Below, piece after piece: positions 12,337-23,326 of a stretch of DNA of 64,000 bases; the first letter of the stretch is position 1, and every line of letters starts with the position of its first letter. Origin of the DNA: Uranotaenia lowii (taxonomy: Eukaryota; Arthropoda; Insecta; Diptera; Culicidae); assembly GCF_029784155.1 (NCBI RefSeq), contig NW_026598533.1, positions 62,001 through 126,000 of the forward strand. Reading direction: 5' to 3'. The notes under the pieces are model-generated. The model was given only the letters and a program-made list of their open reading frames with translations, did no database searches and was not told where the DNA came from. A program made the position numbers and the translations under genes.

Positions 12337-13500
12337 GGACAACAAAATTTGTCCTTCAAAAATCGCCAGAATGTACTGAAAGCTTTTACTCCAGAAAAAA
12401 ACATTCGATGTTATGCAAAAAAAAATCAAAACATACCACTTAGAATCGGGTCGGTAACACAGATCTTCATAAAGCCATATTTTCAAAGCAGGTAAACAAT
12501 GGATTTTTTTCAGAAAAGGTTATCTAAATTTTGTTATGGGTTCAATAAATCCTAAGAGTTCAAAAAAATATATTTTTCTTCTAAACAGATCGTGATTGTT
12601 GCAAAGTATCAGATTGCTAATATTTAGACAATAACTAATATTGATTCAATAATTGTTTTGTAAATAGGGCTCAAAAGATTTATTTAATCTCAAAACTTTG
12701 AATTTGCGCCTTTAAGTATGCTATGCCGTGTATGGAGACTATTTTTAAGATTTCTCTTTCTCTAACACGTACTGTAATTTAAAAAAAAAATACTAAAAAA
12801 AGTCAATAGTCAATTTATCTTTCGATTTGGTTTGATTTTTTCCAAAGACGAGCGTCCCCTGAAGGAAATCTCCTTCTATAAAGAATCAAGTCTCCTTTAA
12901 CTTTAAAATTATCACTTTTTTCGTTCCACGCAGTCAAGTATCTTATTTTTGGAGCATATTAATTTGGAATTACATACTATCAGAGAATGTCAAAGACAGT
13001 GAGTTGCTATTTTACCAAAAAAGGTATGATAAAAATATGAAAACGGGATCAAGTCTCCCCATCCTCCACTTAATGTGCTTAATTTTATTATTATTATTAT
13101 TATTATTTTTTTATTGGACTCAGTAGGCTGTGACCGTTGATGACGGAAGTGTTTTGTTTTCGTGGAAAAAAATGTCATGTGCTCTCAAACCCTTATTTCA
13201 AATGTTTATTTATCCTGTCTTTCTGGAATGCGGTCGGCAAATCATACTTATCGAGGATTAAAATTAACACTTTCGAAGTCATCTATTCATGTTTGGTATC
13301 CAGAAAACGTTAAAGCTAAGTATTCTCATTTTTTTTGAATAATCATTTAGTCAAAACTGTAAATCAACCTTAAATACTACAATGTTTTAAATGCGGAAAG
13401 CTATTCACAAATATTTTTGTCAAATTAAAAATGGAACAAAAAAACATTTCGTTATTTTGATTAAATGATGTTCAATGTTTTCAAACCAATCGTTATTCAA
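12337..13500. other. AT-rich intergenic DNA
   Basis: No gene recognised. It contains a (TTA)n microsatellite at about 13084-13107 and ends at an assembly gap. Confidence 0.5.
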
Positions 13501-14000
13501 NNNNNNNNNNNNNNNNNNNNNNNNNNNNNNNNNNNNNNNNNNNNNNNNNNNNNNNNNNNNNNNNNNNNNNNNNNNNNNNNNNNNNNNNNNNNNNNNNNNN
13601 NNNNNNNNNNNNNNNNNNNNNNNNNNNNNNNNNNNNNNNNNNNNNNNNNNNNNNNNNNNNNNNNNNNNNNNNNNNNNNNNNNNNNNNNNNNNNNNNNNNN
13701 NNNNNNNNNNNNNNNNNNNNNNNNNNNNNNNNNNNNNNNNNNNNNNNNNNNNNNNNNNNNNNNNNNNNNNNNNNNNNNNNNNNNNNNNNNNNNNNNNNNN
13801 NNNNNNNNNNNNNNNNNNNNNNNNNNNNNNNNNNNNNNNNNNNNNNNNNNNNNNNNNNNNNNNNNNNNNNNNNNNNNNNNNNNNNNNNNNNNNNNNNNNN
13901 NNNNNNNNNNNNNNNNNNNNNNNNNNNNNNNNNNNNNNNNNNNNNNNNNNNNNNNNNNNNNNNNNNNNNNNNNNNNNNNNNNNNNNNNNNNNNNNNNNNN
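13501..14000. other. Assembly gap (500 N)
   Basis: Exactly 500 N. The retrotransposon frame is already open at the first base after the gap, and no element sequence is recognisable before it, so the 5' half of that element is probably hidden here and the true gap may be longer than 500. Confidence 0.99.
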
Positions 14001-16895
14001 CTGCCTCCGGAGGCAGAGTACAGTTTTATTTCCGGGACAATTGTGGACTGTGCAATCGGAGCACAGGTCAGGCGGAATGAAAGCTCGACGATACAGAAAC
14101 GGCCTCCCACTCCGTGGTGGGATGGAGATTGCTCGCGCGCGCGATCTGAAAAGTGCAAGGCGTTTGTTGAGTTTCGCAGAACCGGATTGCCAGAGAAGTT
14201 CCAACGTTACTTGGCCTTGGAACGCAAGTTCAAGAACTTGATCAGGGGCAAGAAACGGGGGTACTGGCGGCGATTCGTGGATGGGTTATCTCGAGAAACG
14301 TCTCTGCACACGCTTTGGAGAACAGCACGAAACATGCGAAATCACACACCTTCGAACGAAAGTGAGGAAAGCTCGAGTCGATGGCTGATACAGTTTGCGA
14401 AAAAGGTCTGCCCGGACGCAGCACCAGCTCAGAAAAACTATCGGAATACAGAGAATAGTTCCGAAACGGAGGATCGATTCTCGATGGTCGAACTTTCACT
14501 TGCGCTCTGGTCTTGCAACAATTCAGCTCCCGGACTGGACAGAATCAAATTCAACTTGTTGAAGAATCTGCCAGATACCGCTAAGAAACGCTTGTTGAAT
14601 TTATTCAATAAGTGTTTGGAGCTGAACATTGTTCCGCATGACTGGAGACAAGTGAAAGTCATCGCCATCCAAAAACCGGGAAAACCAGTTTCTGATTACA
14701 ACTCGTATAGGCCGATTGCAATGCTCTCATGTCTCCGGAAATTGCTCGAAAAAATGATTCTCTTTCGGCTGGACAAATGGGTTGAATCAAACAATCTGTT
14801 GTCAAGTACACAATTTGGATTCCGCAGAGGCAAGGGTACGAATGACTGTCTAGCATTACTTTCATCAGACATTCAATTGGCGTTTGCCCAAAAAGAGCAG
14901 ATGGGGGCAGTATTTCTGGACATCAAAGGGGCATTCGATTCGGTGTCCATAGAAGTGCTATTCAGTAATCTTAACTCTTGCGGACTTTCACCAATTTTGA
15001 ACAATTTTCTATATAACCTGTTGTCTGAAAAAATCATGCATTTTAGCCATGGAGAAACCAAAGTTGAACGAATTAGTTACATGGGTCTACCCCAAGGCTC
15101 ATGTTTAAGCCCCCTGCTATACAACTTTTATGTCCGAGAAATCGATAGTTGTATGGCACAAAATTGCACGCTACGACAGCTTGCGGATGACTGTGTTGTT
15201 CATATCACAGGTAAAACAGACACTCAAATAAAACCTCCGCTACAAGAAACTCTAAATAATTTATCACATTGGGCCAGGAACCTAGGCATCGAGTTTTCGC
15301 CTAGTAAAACCGAGTTAGTAGTTTTTTCAAGGAAGCATTCCCCTCCTCAAATAGAGCTCCTTATGATGGGTAGAACTCTAACTCAATCTCTTAGTTTTAA
15401 ATATTTGGGTGTCTGGTTCGACTCTAAATGCCTCTGGGGAAAACATATTAGGTACTTGACACAAAAATGCCAAAAGAGAATCAATTTTCTTCGAACGATT
15501 ACTGGAACCTGGTGGGGTGCTCATCCACAGGACCTCATCAGGTTATACCAAACAACGATACTGTCGGTCATGGAATATGGAAGCTTTTGCTTTGGGTCCG
15601 CCGCGCAAACCCACTTGATTAAACTAGAACGAATACAGTATCGTTGTTTGCGTATTGCCATGGGTTGTATGCAGTCGACACATACGATGTGTCTCGAAGT
15701 ACTGGCGGGAGTAATGCCGTTGAAAAATCGGTTCTTCGATTTATCGCTACGTTTCCTAATTCGAAGTGAAACTATGAATCCTTTGGTGATAGAAAATTTG
15801 GAAAGGCTTATGAATATTAATCCGCAAGTAACATATGTAAATAATTATAAAACTTTTAGTCAATTAGAAATAAATCCTTCTTTATTAAATTCGGACACGA
15901 GTCACTTTTACCCTATTAGCAGTTCCTTGATAAGATTCGATCTGTCCATGACCGCTGACATCCGTGGAATACCAGATCACGTCCGACCCAACATCATTCC
16001 TTCAATCTTTGCTTCAAAAGTACGTGAAATTGATCCTACAAAAATGTTCTTTACTGATGGTTCTAGAATCGACAACGCGACTGGCTTCGCAGTGTATAAT
16101 GAGGGCTTTGAAGCTTCGTTCAAGCTTCGAGAGCCATGCTCCGTTTACACTGCTGAGCTAGCCGCTATTTACTGCACCTTGGAACACATTCGCACACTGC
16201 CCGTAGACCACTATTTCATCTACTCGGATAGTCTCAGCTCCGTTGAGGCGATTCGATCGATGCAACTGATGAAGCGCTCTTCCCATTTCTTGCTGGAAAT
16301 TTCTGGGATATTGGGCGCTCTGATCGAAAATTCGTATAGAATTACCTTAGCTTGGATCCCGTCTCATTGTCTTATACAAGGCAATGAGAAGGCGGACTCA
16401 TTGGCTAAGGTGGGCGCGTTACAAGGTGAAATCTTTGAGAGGATTATAACTTACAATGAATACTTTTCAATACCTCGCACTTTAGCGATTAACGCTTGGC
16501 AGTCTAGCTGGGATAATGGCACAAAGGGACGTTGGCTCCATACGATTATCCCTAAGGTTCCGACGAAGGCATGGTTCAAGCATTTTAACATGAGTCGCGA
16601 TTTCATTCGCGTGATTTCTCGGCTCATGTCAAGTCACTGCCGGCTTGACGCGCACTTGTTTCGTATTAATCTCGCTGCAACCAATGTTTGCGTTTGTGGG
16701 GATGGCTACCACGACATCGATCATGTTGTATGGACGTGTGAAAGGTATGGTCAAACGAGGGCTTGGCTACTGGATACCCTCAGGGCCCGAGGTAGACTAC
16801 CTGGTGTTCCAATTCGAGACATTTTGGCAAACTTAGATTTTGGATATTTGTTCCCAATTTACAAATATCTTAAGCTCTCTGATCTGGTCGTTTAG
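14001..16895 (+). CDS. ORF2 (reverse transcriptase-RNase H) of I-type LINE, 5' partial
   Basis: The frame is open from the gap edge to the TAG at 16893-16895; the first in-frame ATG (14043) is internal, not the true start. Counting from it: RT motifs include SAPGLD (about 164), KPGKPVSDYNSYRPIA (about 211), FLDIKGAFDS (about 292), LPQGSCLSPLL (about 350) and the catalytic LADD at 380-383 (L replaces the usual Y/F of YADD). RNase H follows, with FTDGS (D672), TAELAA, YSDSL and EKADSLA supplying the D-E-D-D set. A C-terminal Cys/His cluster (CVCGD...DHVVWTC) ends the protein. The endonuclease domain is missing into the gap. The protein would act in target-primed reverse transcription. No stops or shifts. 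Confidence 0.93.
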   Translation: MPPEAEYSFISGTIVDCAIGAQVRRNESSTIQKRPPTPWWDGDCSRARSEKCKAFVEFRRTGLPEKFQRYLALERKFKNLIRGKKRGYWRRFVDGLSRETSLHTLWRTARNMRNHTPSNESEESSSRWLIQFAKKVCPDAAPAQKNYRNTENSSETEDRFSMVELSLALWSCNNSAPGLDRIKFNLLKNLPDTAKKRLLNLFNKCLELNIVPHDWRQVKVIAIQKPGKPVSDYNSYRPIAMLSCLRKLLEKMILFRLDKWVESNNLLSSTQFGFRRGKGTNDCLALLSSDIQLAFAQKEQMGAVFLDIKGAFDSVSIEVLFSNLNSCGLSPILNNFLYNLLSEKIMHFSHGETKVERISYMGLPQGSCLSPLLYNFYVREIDSCMAQNCTLRQLADDCVVHITGKTDTQIKPPLQETLNNLSHWARNLGIEFSPSKTELVVFSRKHSPPQIELLMMGRTLTQSLSFKYLGVWFDSKCLWGKHIRYLTQKCQKRINFLRTITGTWWGAHPQDLIRLYQTTILSVMEYGSFCFGSAAQTHLIKLERIQYRCLRIAMGCMQSTHTMCLEVLAGVMPLKNRFFDLSLRFLIRSETMNPLVIENLERLMNINPQVTYVNNYKTFSQLEINPSLLNSDTSHFYPISSSLIRFDLSMTADIRGIPDHVRPNIIPSIFASKVREIDPTKMFFTDGSRIDNATGFAVYNEGFEASFKLREPCSVYTAELAAIYCTLEHIRTLPVDHYFIYSDSLSSVEAIRSMQLMKRSSHFLLEISGILGALIENSYRITLAWIPSHCLIQGNEKADSLAKVGALQGEIFERIITYNEYFSIPRTLAINAWQSSWDNGTKGRWLHTIIPKVPTKAWFKHFNMSRDFIRVISRLMSSHCRLDAHLFRINLAATNVCVCGDGYHDIDHVVWTCERYGQTRAWLLDTLRARGRLPGVPIRDILANLDFGYLFPIYKYLKLSDLVV

Positions 16896-17273
16896 TCTTC
16901 CTGTTCACGTTTCTTTTGTGTGTTTACCTTATTTAACGTTTCTTTTGTCTATTTGTTAGAGATACCCCTATCATCCAACGGGTTCGACAATACCGGAAGT
17001 AAGGCTGGCCAGCAAAATGGAAATCTCCGCCAAACCCCGTTGCAATCGTAACAACAGCAACAGAAGGCCACCACCGGACCCCAATGGAAACTGTTTTCGA
17101 ATACGACCCTTTTGTTACCCTTTTCCCCTTCCTTAGTAAATTTTTCTAACCGTTGAGTCGCCGCGACTATTACGGCCCCCTCCCCTACTAACCTATATAA
17201 CTAAATGTTAAATCTATAGATACACTCGGCACATTTAAACTTTGTCAAAGTAAAAGGCCTAATAAACATAGTT

Positions 17274-17304
<31 letters not shown>

Positions 17305-17305
17305 A
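14001..17305 (+). mobile_element. I-superfamily non-LTR retrotransposon, 3' part
   Basis: The element comprises the open 3' portion of ORF2, a 384-bp 3' untranslated region (16896-17279) with an AATAAA-like motif, and an A-run at 17280-17305. The combination of reverse transcriptase and RNase H in one ORF points to the I/Outcast/Loa group; the plain poly(A) tail differs from the TAA-repeat tail of the classic I factor. The lack of frame damage suggests a recent insertion. The 5' end is in the gap, so the target duplication cannot be checked. Confidence 0.9.
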
Positions 17306-17916
17306 CACTTATAACTTGAAATAAAAATTTGATCGTTTTCTATTGTCTTGGTTTTATTTATCTTCGAAAAATCTAGGGCTTAGAACTCGTGTAACCTCTT
17401 GGAGTCTGGCCTGGATCTAGAGTATTTATTTACCATCTTTTCAAGCCCAAACACTCTGCGCCCTACATCGAACTTGTTCTTTCGTTACTTACCTACATGG
17501 AAGTAAAAAATTATTCATTCCCGATTTCACACTATCAGGTGGTGGTGGCAGCGTGGCTCGCTTCGAAGCACGCAGAATCTCATCTTCACAGAGCTGACGA
17601 TTTCAACGTTGATATACGGATAAACACATAAAAGGAACAACGTTAATTGAGAATGAAGTTTTAATAATTCGGCATTCGTGATTTTAATTAGAAGTTTTGA
17701 TTTTATTTTTAACTTCCGGATTTAAAATTTGATTCTAAAGGAATAGGATATCTTTCAATGCCTCTAGCGATTAGTTTTGAATCAGAAATCAGCAGAAAAT
17801 CCTAAAATTAAAGTCAATTTATTCGCATTGTTCCCAATTCATTCGATTGTGCTGAATACTTTTCTTTCGAACGAAACACCGAAACACAAAACAAAAGGAG
17901 AGACAACTCTTCACAG
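17306..17916 (-). other. 3' flank / 3' UTR of the minus-strand zinc-finger gene
   Basis: Noncoding AT-rich DNA between the retrotransposon tail and the zinc-finger stop codon. It contains a candidate polyadenylation signal 94 bases past the stop. Confidence 0.5.
17818..17823 (-). terminator. Candidate poly(A) signal AATAAA
   Basis: AATAAA on the minus strand, 94 bases downstream of the TAA stop of the ZAD zinc-finger gene. A reasonable cleavage signal by position; not otherwise tested. Confidence 0.5.
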
Positions 17917-20900
17917 TTAGAGGTCCGACTTATCATCGTAGTACGACTTCACCGTATGGGGAAATCCGGCCAGCAGATGGTGCTGTTGCTGATTCGATAA
18001 CGCTAGGGGATGCATCGGTTCCGAATTGTCCGATATGATCGAACTTCCCGGGGACATCAGTACCGGTTCGATGACCAGGGAGCTGGTTTTCGTTGTTCCG
18101 ACTGGCGCCAACGCTGGTCCACCGCTGGTAGCTTCCCCCGGTTGGTGTCCCGGGTGGGTGAACTGCATGTGCTTTTTCCACGAGTTCTTCTGACTGAAGC
18201 TTTGATGGCAAACCTCGCAGTTGTACAGTTTGATACCTGGGGATGAAGGGTTTTGAATAATCTGTAGCATTTTTTTCCGTAAAATTATAGGTCGCTTACC
18301 AGTATGAGTAGTTTCGTGCTCTACCTGGAAACGTTTTCGAATGAAAGTTTTGTCACAATACGAGCACTTATACGGTTTTATACCTGGGAATAAAAATGAG
18401 AAAATTGTCAGTTTTTTTTATTTTATTTTAACAATTTATAGAAATAAATTAGATATCACCTGTATGGCTCATTTCATGTCTCATCCGGTTGGTAAAATCG
18501 CCGAAAGCCTTTTCACAATACCGACAAGGGAACGGCCGTTCCCCATTGTGAGTTCTCATGTGATAGCGTAGATGAAGCTTGGCTTTGAACATCTTCGAAC
18601 AAACCTGAAAATATTTGTTATTAGGTAGGTACCTACTATTTTTTTTTTGTTGGTGTTTGCTGCTTGAAACGAAGAATGTGCAGTCCTAGTAATTGACCTT
18701 ATTGAAGTTCATTCTAGGTTGTCGAAAGGAGAGATCAGTTGTGCAAACACCAAACAAAATCGATACCATGAGCTAAACCCGGCTTATTTGCTTGTTTGAT
18801 TATGCCAATGTGAATATTCGTTAGTAGATAAGTACACATGCATTTTTTTTCAAGATGCAACACTCACCTCACACTTGAACTGAGGTTTCTCGATATGGTT
18901 AGACATGTGCGCCTTAAGACCTCCTTTCTGTCGGAACGAAATCCCACAAACGGTACACTGAAAATAAATAAATTCATCAAAAGTTCATAAGTTATTTTGA
19001 TCATTATTCGAGACTCAATACCTGAAACGGTTTTTCATCGGTATGAATAGTCATGTGAGTCTTTAGGTTTCCCTTTTGTGTGAACGACTTGGAACAGACG
19101 GTACATTTGAAGGGTTTCTCGTCCTTGTGAGTGAGTTCGTGTTCTGTTAGCCGGGCTGCGGTAATGAACTGCAGCCCACAGAGGGCACACTGATACTTTT
19201 GCAGCTTATACAACCGCTGTTGGTGATTGATAAGGCCGCTTTTTTCGTTGAATTTTCTATAGCAGACTCTACATTGGAATGACTTGTCCCGGTTTTCTTC
19301 CAGCTCTGCTTCTTGTTTGTTGATTTGGTGAGCCTTTCGAGCATGCCCCAGTAGTTCAGCTTCCGAAGGGAAGGACTGTCCACAAGCTTGGGCGCAACAC
19401 AGCCATCCGAGCTCTTTTTGAATAAATTCTTTTATCGGTGCTACTACAACTGACGAAGATTGCTTCTGAGGGTGTTTTTTGGCATGAGACCGTCTCCGAC
19501 TGACTTCGTGGAAGCGGTTCTTACACTTATTGCACTCCCAAATAACTTCCAGCTGTCGAATACGCTCTTTGTGGTAGTTAACGCGTCTTTTTGAATTATA
19601 CTTTCGTAGGCATCCATCACACAGGACCTTAGTCTGTGGCCTGAATGATTTTTTCTCGCGTTTTCGGATATGAACTTTGTTCCGATGGGTTTCCAACTCC
19701 TGTGGTGTATCGTATATCCAGAGACAACCACAGCAAACCGATTTACCCGGTTCGACTACTATCTCTGTGTAAAGCTCCTTTTCGTATTCCGTCATAGACA
19801 GGTCCTCGTCCGGTTTGTGCCTTCGTTTGTTCAGTAAAGGTTTATCGTCTGTATTTGCCGGTTTTGGCTTCGGTTTACGACCTCTCTTTTTCGGGGCCGG
19901 CTTCAATTCTAACGTTAAACTCTCTTCTTCAAAATCGCTATCGCTATTGCTATCACTGGAACTACTGTCAGATCCTGCGGAAAAATCTCTCCCATCTTCA
20001 TCTTCGCTATTGCTTTCCGCTTCTGATTCCGATTGTTCACCGGTCTCGGCTAACAGAGCACCCTCGGTTATAGCTTCGATTTTTACTTCGGCAAACTGAA
20101 AAATGTCGCTGTCCTGGTCAAGCATCTCAGTCTTGGTGGGACTTTCCTGGGGCTCCAAATTACATTCCTCGTCAGATACGAGACCTGCTCCACCATGCGT
20201 AGCAGTAGTACTGGTGCCAAGCTTTTCGACCTTGCAAATTTTACGCAACTGCCTATCGCAATCGCGTGCCGTCTGAATGAACGATGTGAGCAGCTTCAAC
20301 GTGTTGACACATTTGTTACAAATGTGAGCTGGCAAACCGTCGTTTTCACGAATCTATGGGAATAAAAATTGTTTGTATCATTAAGATTTGCCTTCTAAAA
20401 CCCTCAAATTTTAATTACAAGAAATACTAAGCTCTATATTGGCTGAACAAGGTTCCAAAAAGAAATTGCTTGCTAATTTTATTGAGCGCATTTTAAACAC
20501 TGGATATAAAAAATATAAAGAGCATTTCTAGGTGCGTTTTACGTGACTTCCAGTAGTAAATCAAGCTGTTTTGATTTTTTTTCACGATATATTTCGTCAT
20601 AATTGCGTTTGTGAATATATTAACGATGAACGAAATGTTTAATTAGGATTTGGAGTATTTTCATAAAGTTCAAAAACTTAAACTTTTCACTTTAAGATGT
20701 TTTATTTTCACTGTGTCCTTGTGAGTTTTCGAGAGAATTTTTGAAGTCGATTGAAAACACCATTGAAAATGTTAAAATTAAAATCATTTAATATTCATTT
20801 ATAATCAACTTATCCGAATGACAACTAAATAAGGGAAAACACCAAGAATTCATCACCAAAAAAGCCTAAATAAAAAGAATTTACCTGCAGGGAGGTGCAC

Positions 20901-20998
20901 TCCATGATGATGTTGGCGATGAAAACATCCTCCAGCTTCGAGTAGACGGGAACAAGCGGCTTAGCGCCTGCATTCATACATGTTCGACAAACCTCCAT
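17917..20998 (-). CDS. ZAD-domain C2H2 zinc-finger protein (694 aa)
   Basis: Six exons join in frame with GT-AG introns: 20998-20885, 20353-19022, 18957-18868, 18604-18460, 18383-18300, 18236-17917 (2085 nt with TAA). The start ATG gives MEVCRTC; the frame extends 10 codons further 5' without another ATG. An N-terminal ZAD has paired cysteines C4/C7 and C50/C53, split by the phase-0 intron after codon 38. An acidic Ser/Asp/Glu stretch (about 145-185) and an AT-hook-like KKRGRKPKP (about 193-201) follow, then about 12 C2H2 or C2H2-like fingers, the last ones on exons 3-6 with TGEKP-like linkers. ZAD proteins are insect nuclear DNA-binding proteins that dimerise through ZAD; the target here is unknown. 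Gly- and Gln-containing C-terminal tail. Head to head with a paralogue. Confidence 0.92.
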
Positions 20999-23326
20999 CG
21001 GGGCTCGATGAACCGGATGTACGGTCACTTGCTAAATCACTTTTAAACCCGTTTCCGGATCGGTAAACGGTTGAATTTTAGGAAAATATTTCACCTACAA
21101 AACTTTTTCACTGTGGCCAATGTCAGTAACACCGAAATTTCGACCGACACAAACTCGAGAGAGAGAGGGTTTTTTGTTTACTCTCTAAATTTGAAATACC
21201 CAGAGTCCGCCTACCTTTTACTCAGACGTCGCCACATGTATGAAGCAGCCGACGGCTGATCTTAATGAACTCAGATATCAGCGGAAAAATTACTCAGATG
21301 TCAGAAAATTCGGCACTCAGAGAACTCAAGTGCTTGAAGGCGACAACTGAGTAAATGTTGATCAGTTTATGCGAGGTCGTCAGACTTGGTTTGTTTTTCT
21401 GCGGCAAAACTTGAACATTTACATGGTGAATATTTATTTTAAAGGTAATTTCTAGTTATTAATCCGATTTTATTTATATTACAGGGTTCTGAGACGAAAT
21501 GATGTTGGTCCAAATAAATTTGCAAAATCTGAATCTGGTACGGCATACTGGGTCCCGGCCCGAGAGACGAAACCCGACGGGTGAAAAAAAAATTTCAACA
21601 AGTTTGTGGATTTTTTTAAAAATAAAGGTGTATGGACATTATTTTTACTTTTGTTATTTATCATATCAACAAATCCATCATTAGTGTGAATAATAATACA
21701 GGTTTTAACTATGCTAGCATGAAAAAGCGACCAAAAACCGCTTCAGAATTATTCGCGCATTCTGAGTAACCAAGACTCAGTTGTCGCGAAAAGGGCTGTT
21801 AGTCATTTCTGAGTAAAAGCCGTTTAGTCAGAACTGAGTAGGTGCGGTTTTGGCGACAACTGAGTAGCCGTCACTCTGAACTGAGTAGCTGAAAGTTAGC
21901 GAGTATATTTTTTTATTCTCTCTTCATAGCATGTATGAGAGAGGATTAATTCTCCGAGTGTAGTTGGGCCTGAATTTTTTCTCGTTTTGTTGTGTTTTTG
22001 TGATTCGTGATTCAAATAAAACCATGGGCGTAGAGTTTTCAGAAAATTATGTTCGGTTCAAAACTCTTGAAAGTTTTGGTAGATTTTTAAGTATTTTACA
22101 ATCCATTCATTTTCAGACATTCCAAATATCCAGATTTCTGTAATATACAAATAAACTGAAATTATGTTGTCCGTTCCATTGGATAAAAATTTGAATCTTT
22201 TTAAATAAATTGAAATAACAGTAATCCGAGCAAAGTAAAACATGTCATGGGTAAATTAAGAATTTAAGTGAAACTGCCATTTTGTAGTAATCCTGTCAAA
22301 AATTTTAATTTTTGTCATTTCGTCGTAGATATTTTACATTTCGGTCATTTTGGTCATTTTTGTTATTTTTTTGAATTTTTTTTTGTTATTTCTGTCTTTT
22401 TGGGAAATATTTATTTATGTAGCTTTTGTAATTTTTATTATTTTTGTTATTAGTGTAGTTTTTGTAGTTTTTATTATTTTTGTAATTGTTATAATTTTTG
22501 TAAATTTTTTGGTTACCAATACATTTTATTTTATGTATTTTTTTGTCTTTTTTTAAATTATTGTTATATTTGTAATTTTGGCATTTGTAATTTTTTTATT
22601 TTTGTCATCTTTCCGCTTTTGTAATTTTTGTATCCAACAGTGGAAAACGAGTTTTCCACAAGTAGACGAAGAAGAAGAAGAAGAAGTAATTTTTGTGTTT
22701 ATTTGTTATTTTGTAATTTTCGTATTTTTTTCAATTTTTGTCTATTTTTTTTATATTAACGTTTTGTTTTTGTCGTTTTTGCAATATTCGTCTCTTTTGT
22801 TTGTCGGAATTTTTTAAATACTTTTCAAACTGGTTTTTATGTCATTTTACTTTTTCAAAGTTTAAATGTGCCAAGGGTATTCGTTTCACTGGTTAGTCAG
22901 GAAGGGGGCCGTAATTATAATAGTCCCCATTTAAATTTTAATTAAGTTTTTAAAATTGCTTCAAAATTTTGAAAATGTGACAAAAGTATAAACATATAAA
23001 TTTAAATAGACTTTCCAAATAGCAATTTTTGATGCTTTTTGTAATTTTTCAAAAAGTTTATAAAGCCATACGCGTGCGCCTCTCGTAATGCGTGCCATTA
23101 AATTTTCTGATTGGAATTTCCAGCCCTTGCAAATGTAGTTGGTGCTGAATTTTTCGGTTTTGTTTAACTTTTGTCATTCGCAAATTTCGTGATTTTTTTT
23201 TTTCAAATTTTTACTCGTTCGTTCTCTGCTAACATGTAAACAAGTCGGCCGATTTGTAGAATTTGTAACATCAAATAAATCCTGTTCTCTGTTCTAGTTT
23301 TCCTACATTCGGACTCTCGGAAGATC
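20999..23326. promoter_or_regulatory. Shared 5' region of two divergent zinc-finger genes
   Basis: This 2.3-kb stretch separates the two start codons and must hold both promoters and 5' UTRs; no TATA box is obvious. The core GCGACAACTGAGTA or a near copy occurs at 21339-21353 and 21852-21867 (direct) and 21775-21788 (inverted), among many ACTGAGTA / CTCAGA motifs between 21215 and 21895. Further right (22290-22830) is T-rich DNA with degenerate TTTTTGTCAT motifs. Whether the motifs are regulatory or transposon debris cannot be told from sequence alone. Confidence 0.45.
22290..22830. repeat. Degenerate TTTTTGTCATT/TTTTTGTAATT repeat
   Basis: T-rich DNA with irregular copies of TTTTTGT(C/A)ATT, resembling a decayed version of the pure 9-bp satellite at the left edge. 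It is interrupted by a short (GAA)n run at about 22667-22687. The short open frames here (22268-22817) are products of the repeat, not genes. Confidence 0.6.

Noticed and set aside
13465..14241. Open frames spanning the second gap
   Set aside because: They consist mainly of unknown residues; only the retrotransposon frame after 14001 is real.
20999..21028. Upstream extension of the minus-strand zinc-finger protein (reading VTVHPVHRAP)
   Set aside because: It would need a GTG start; the first ATG is at 20998 and places the ZAD cysteines at the usual distance from the N-terminus.
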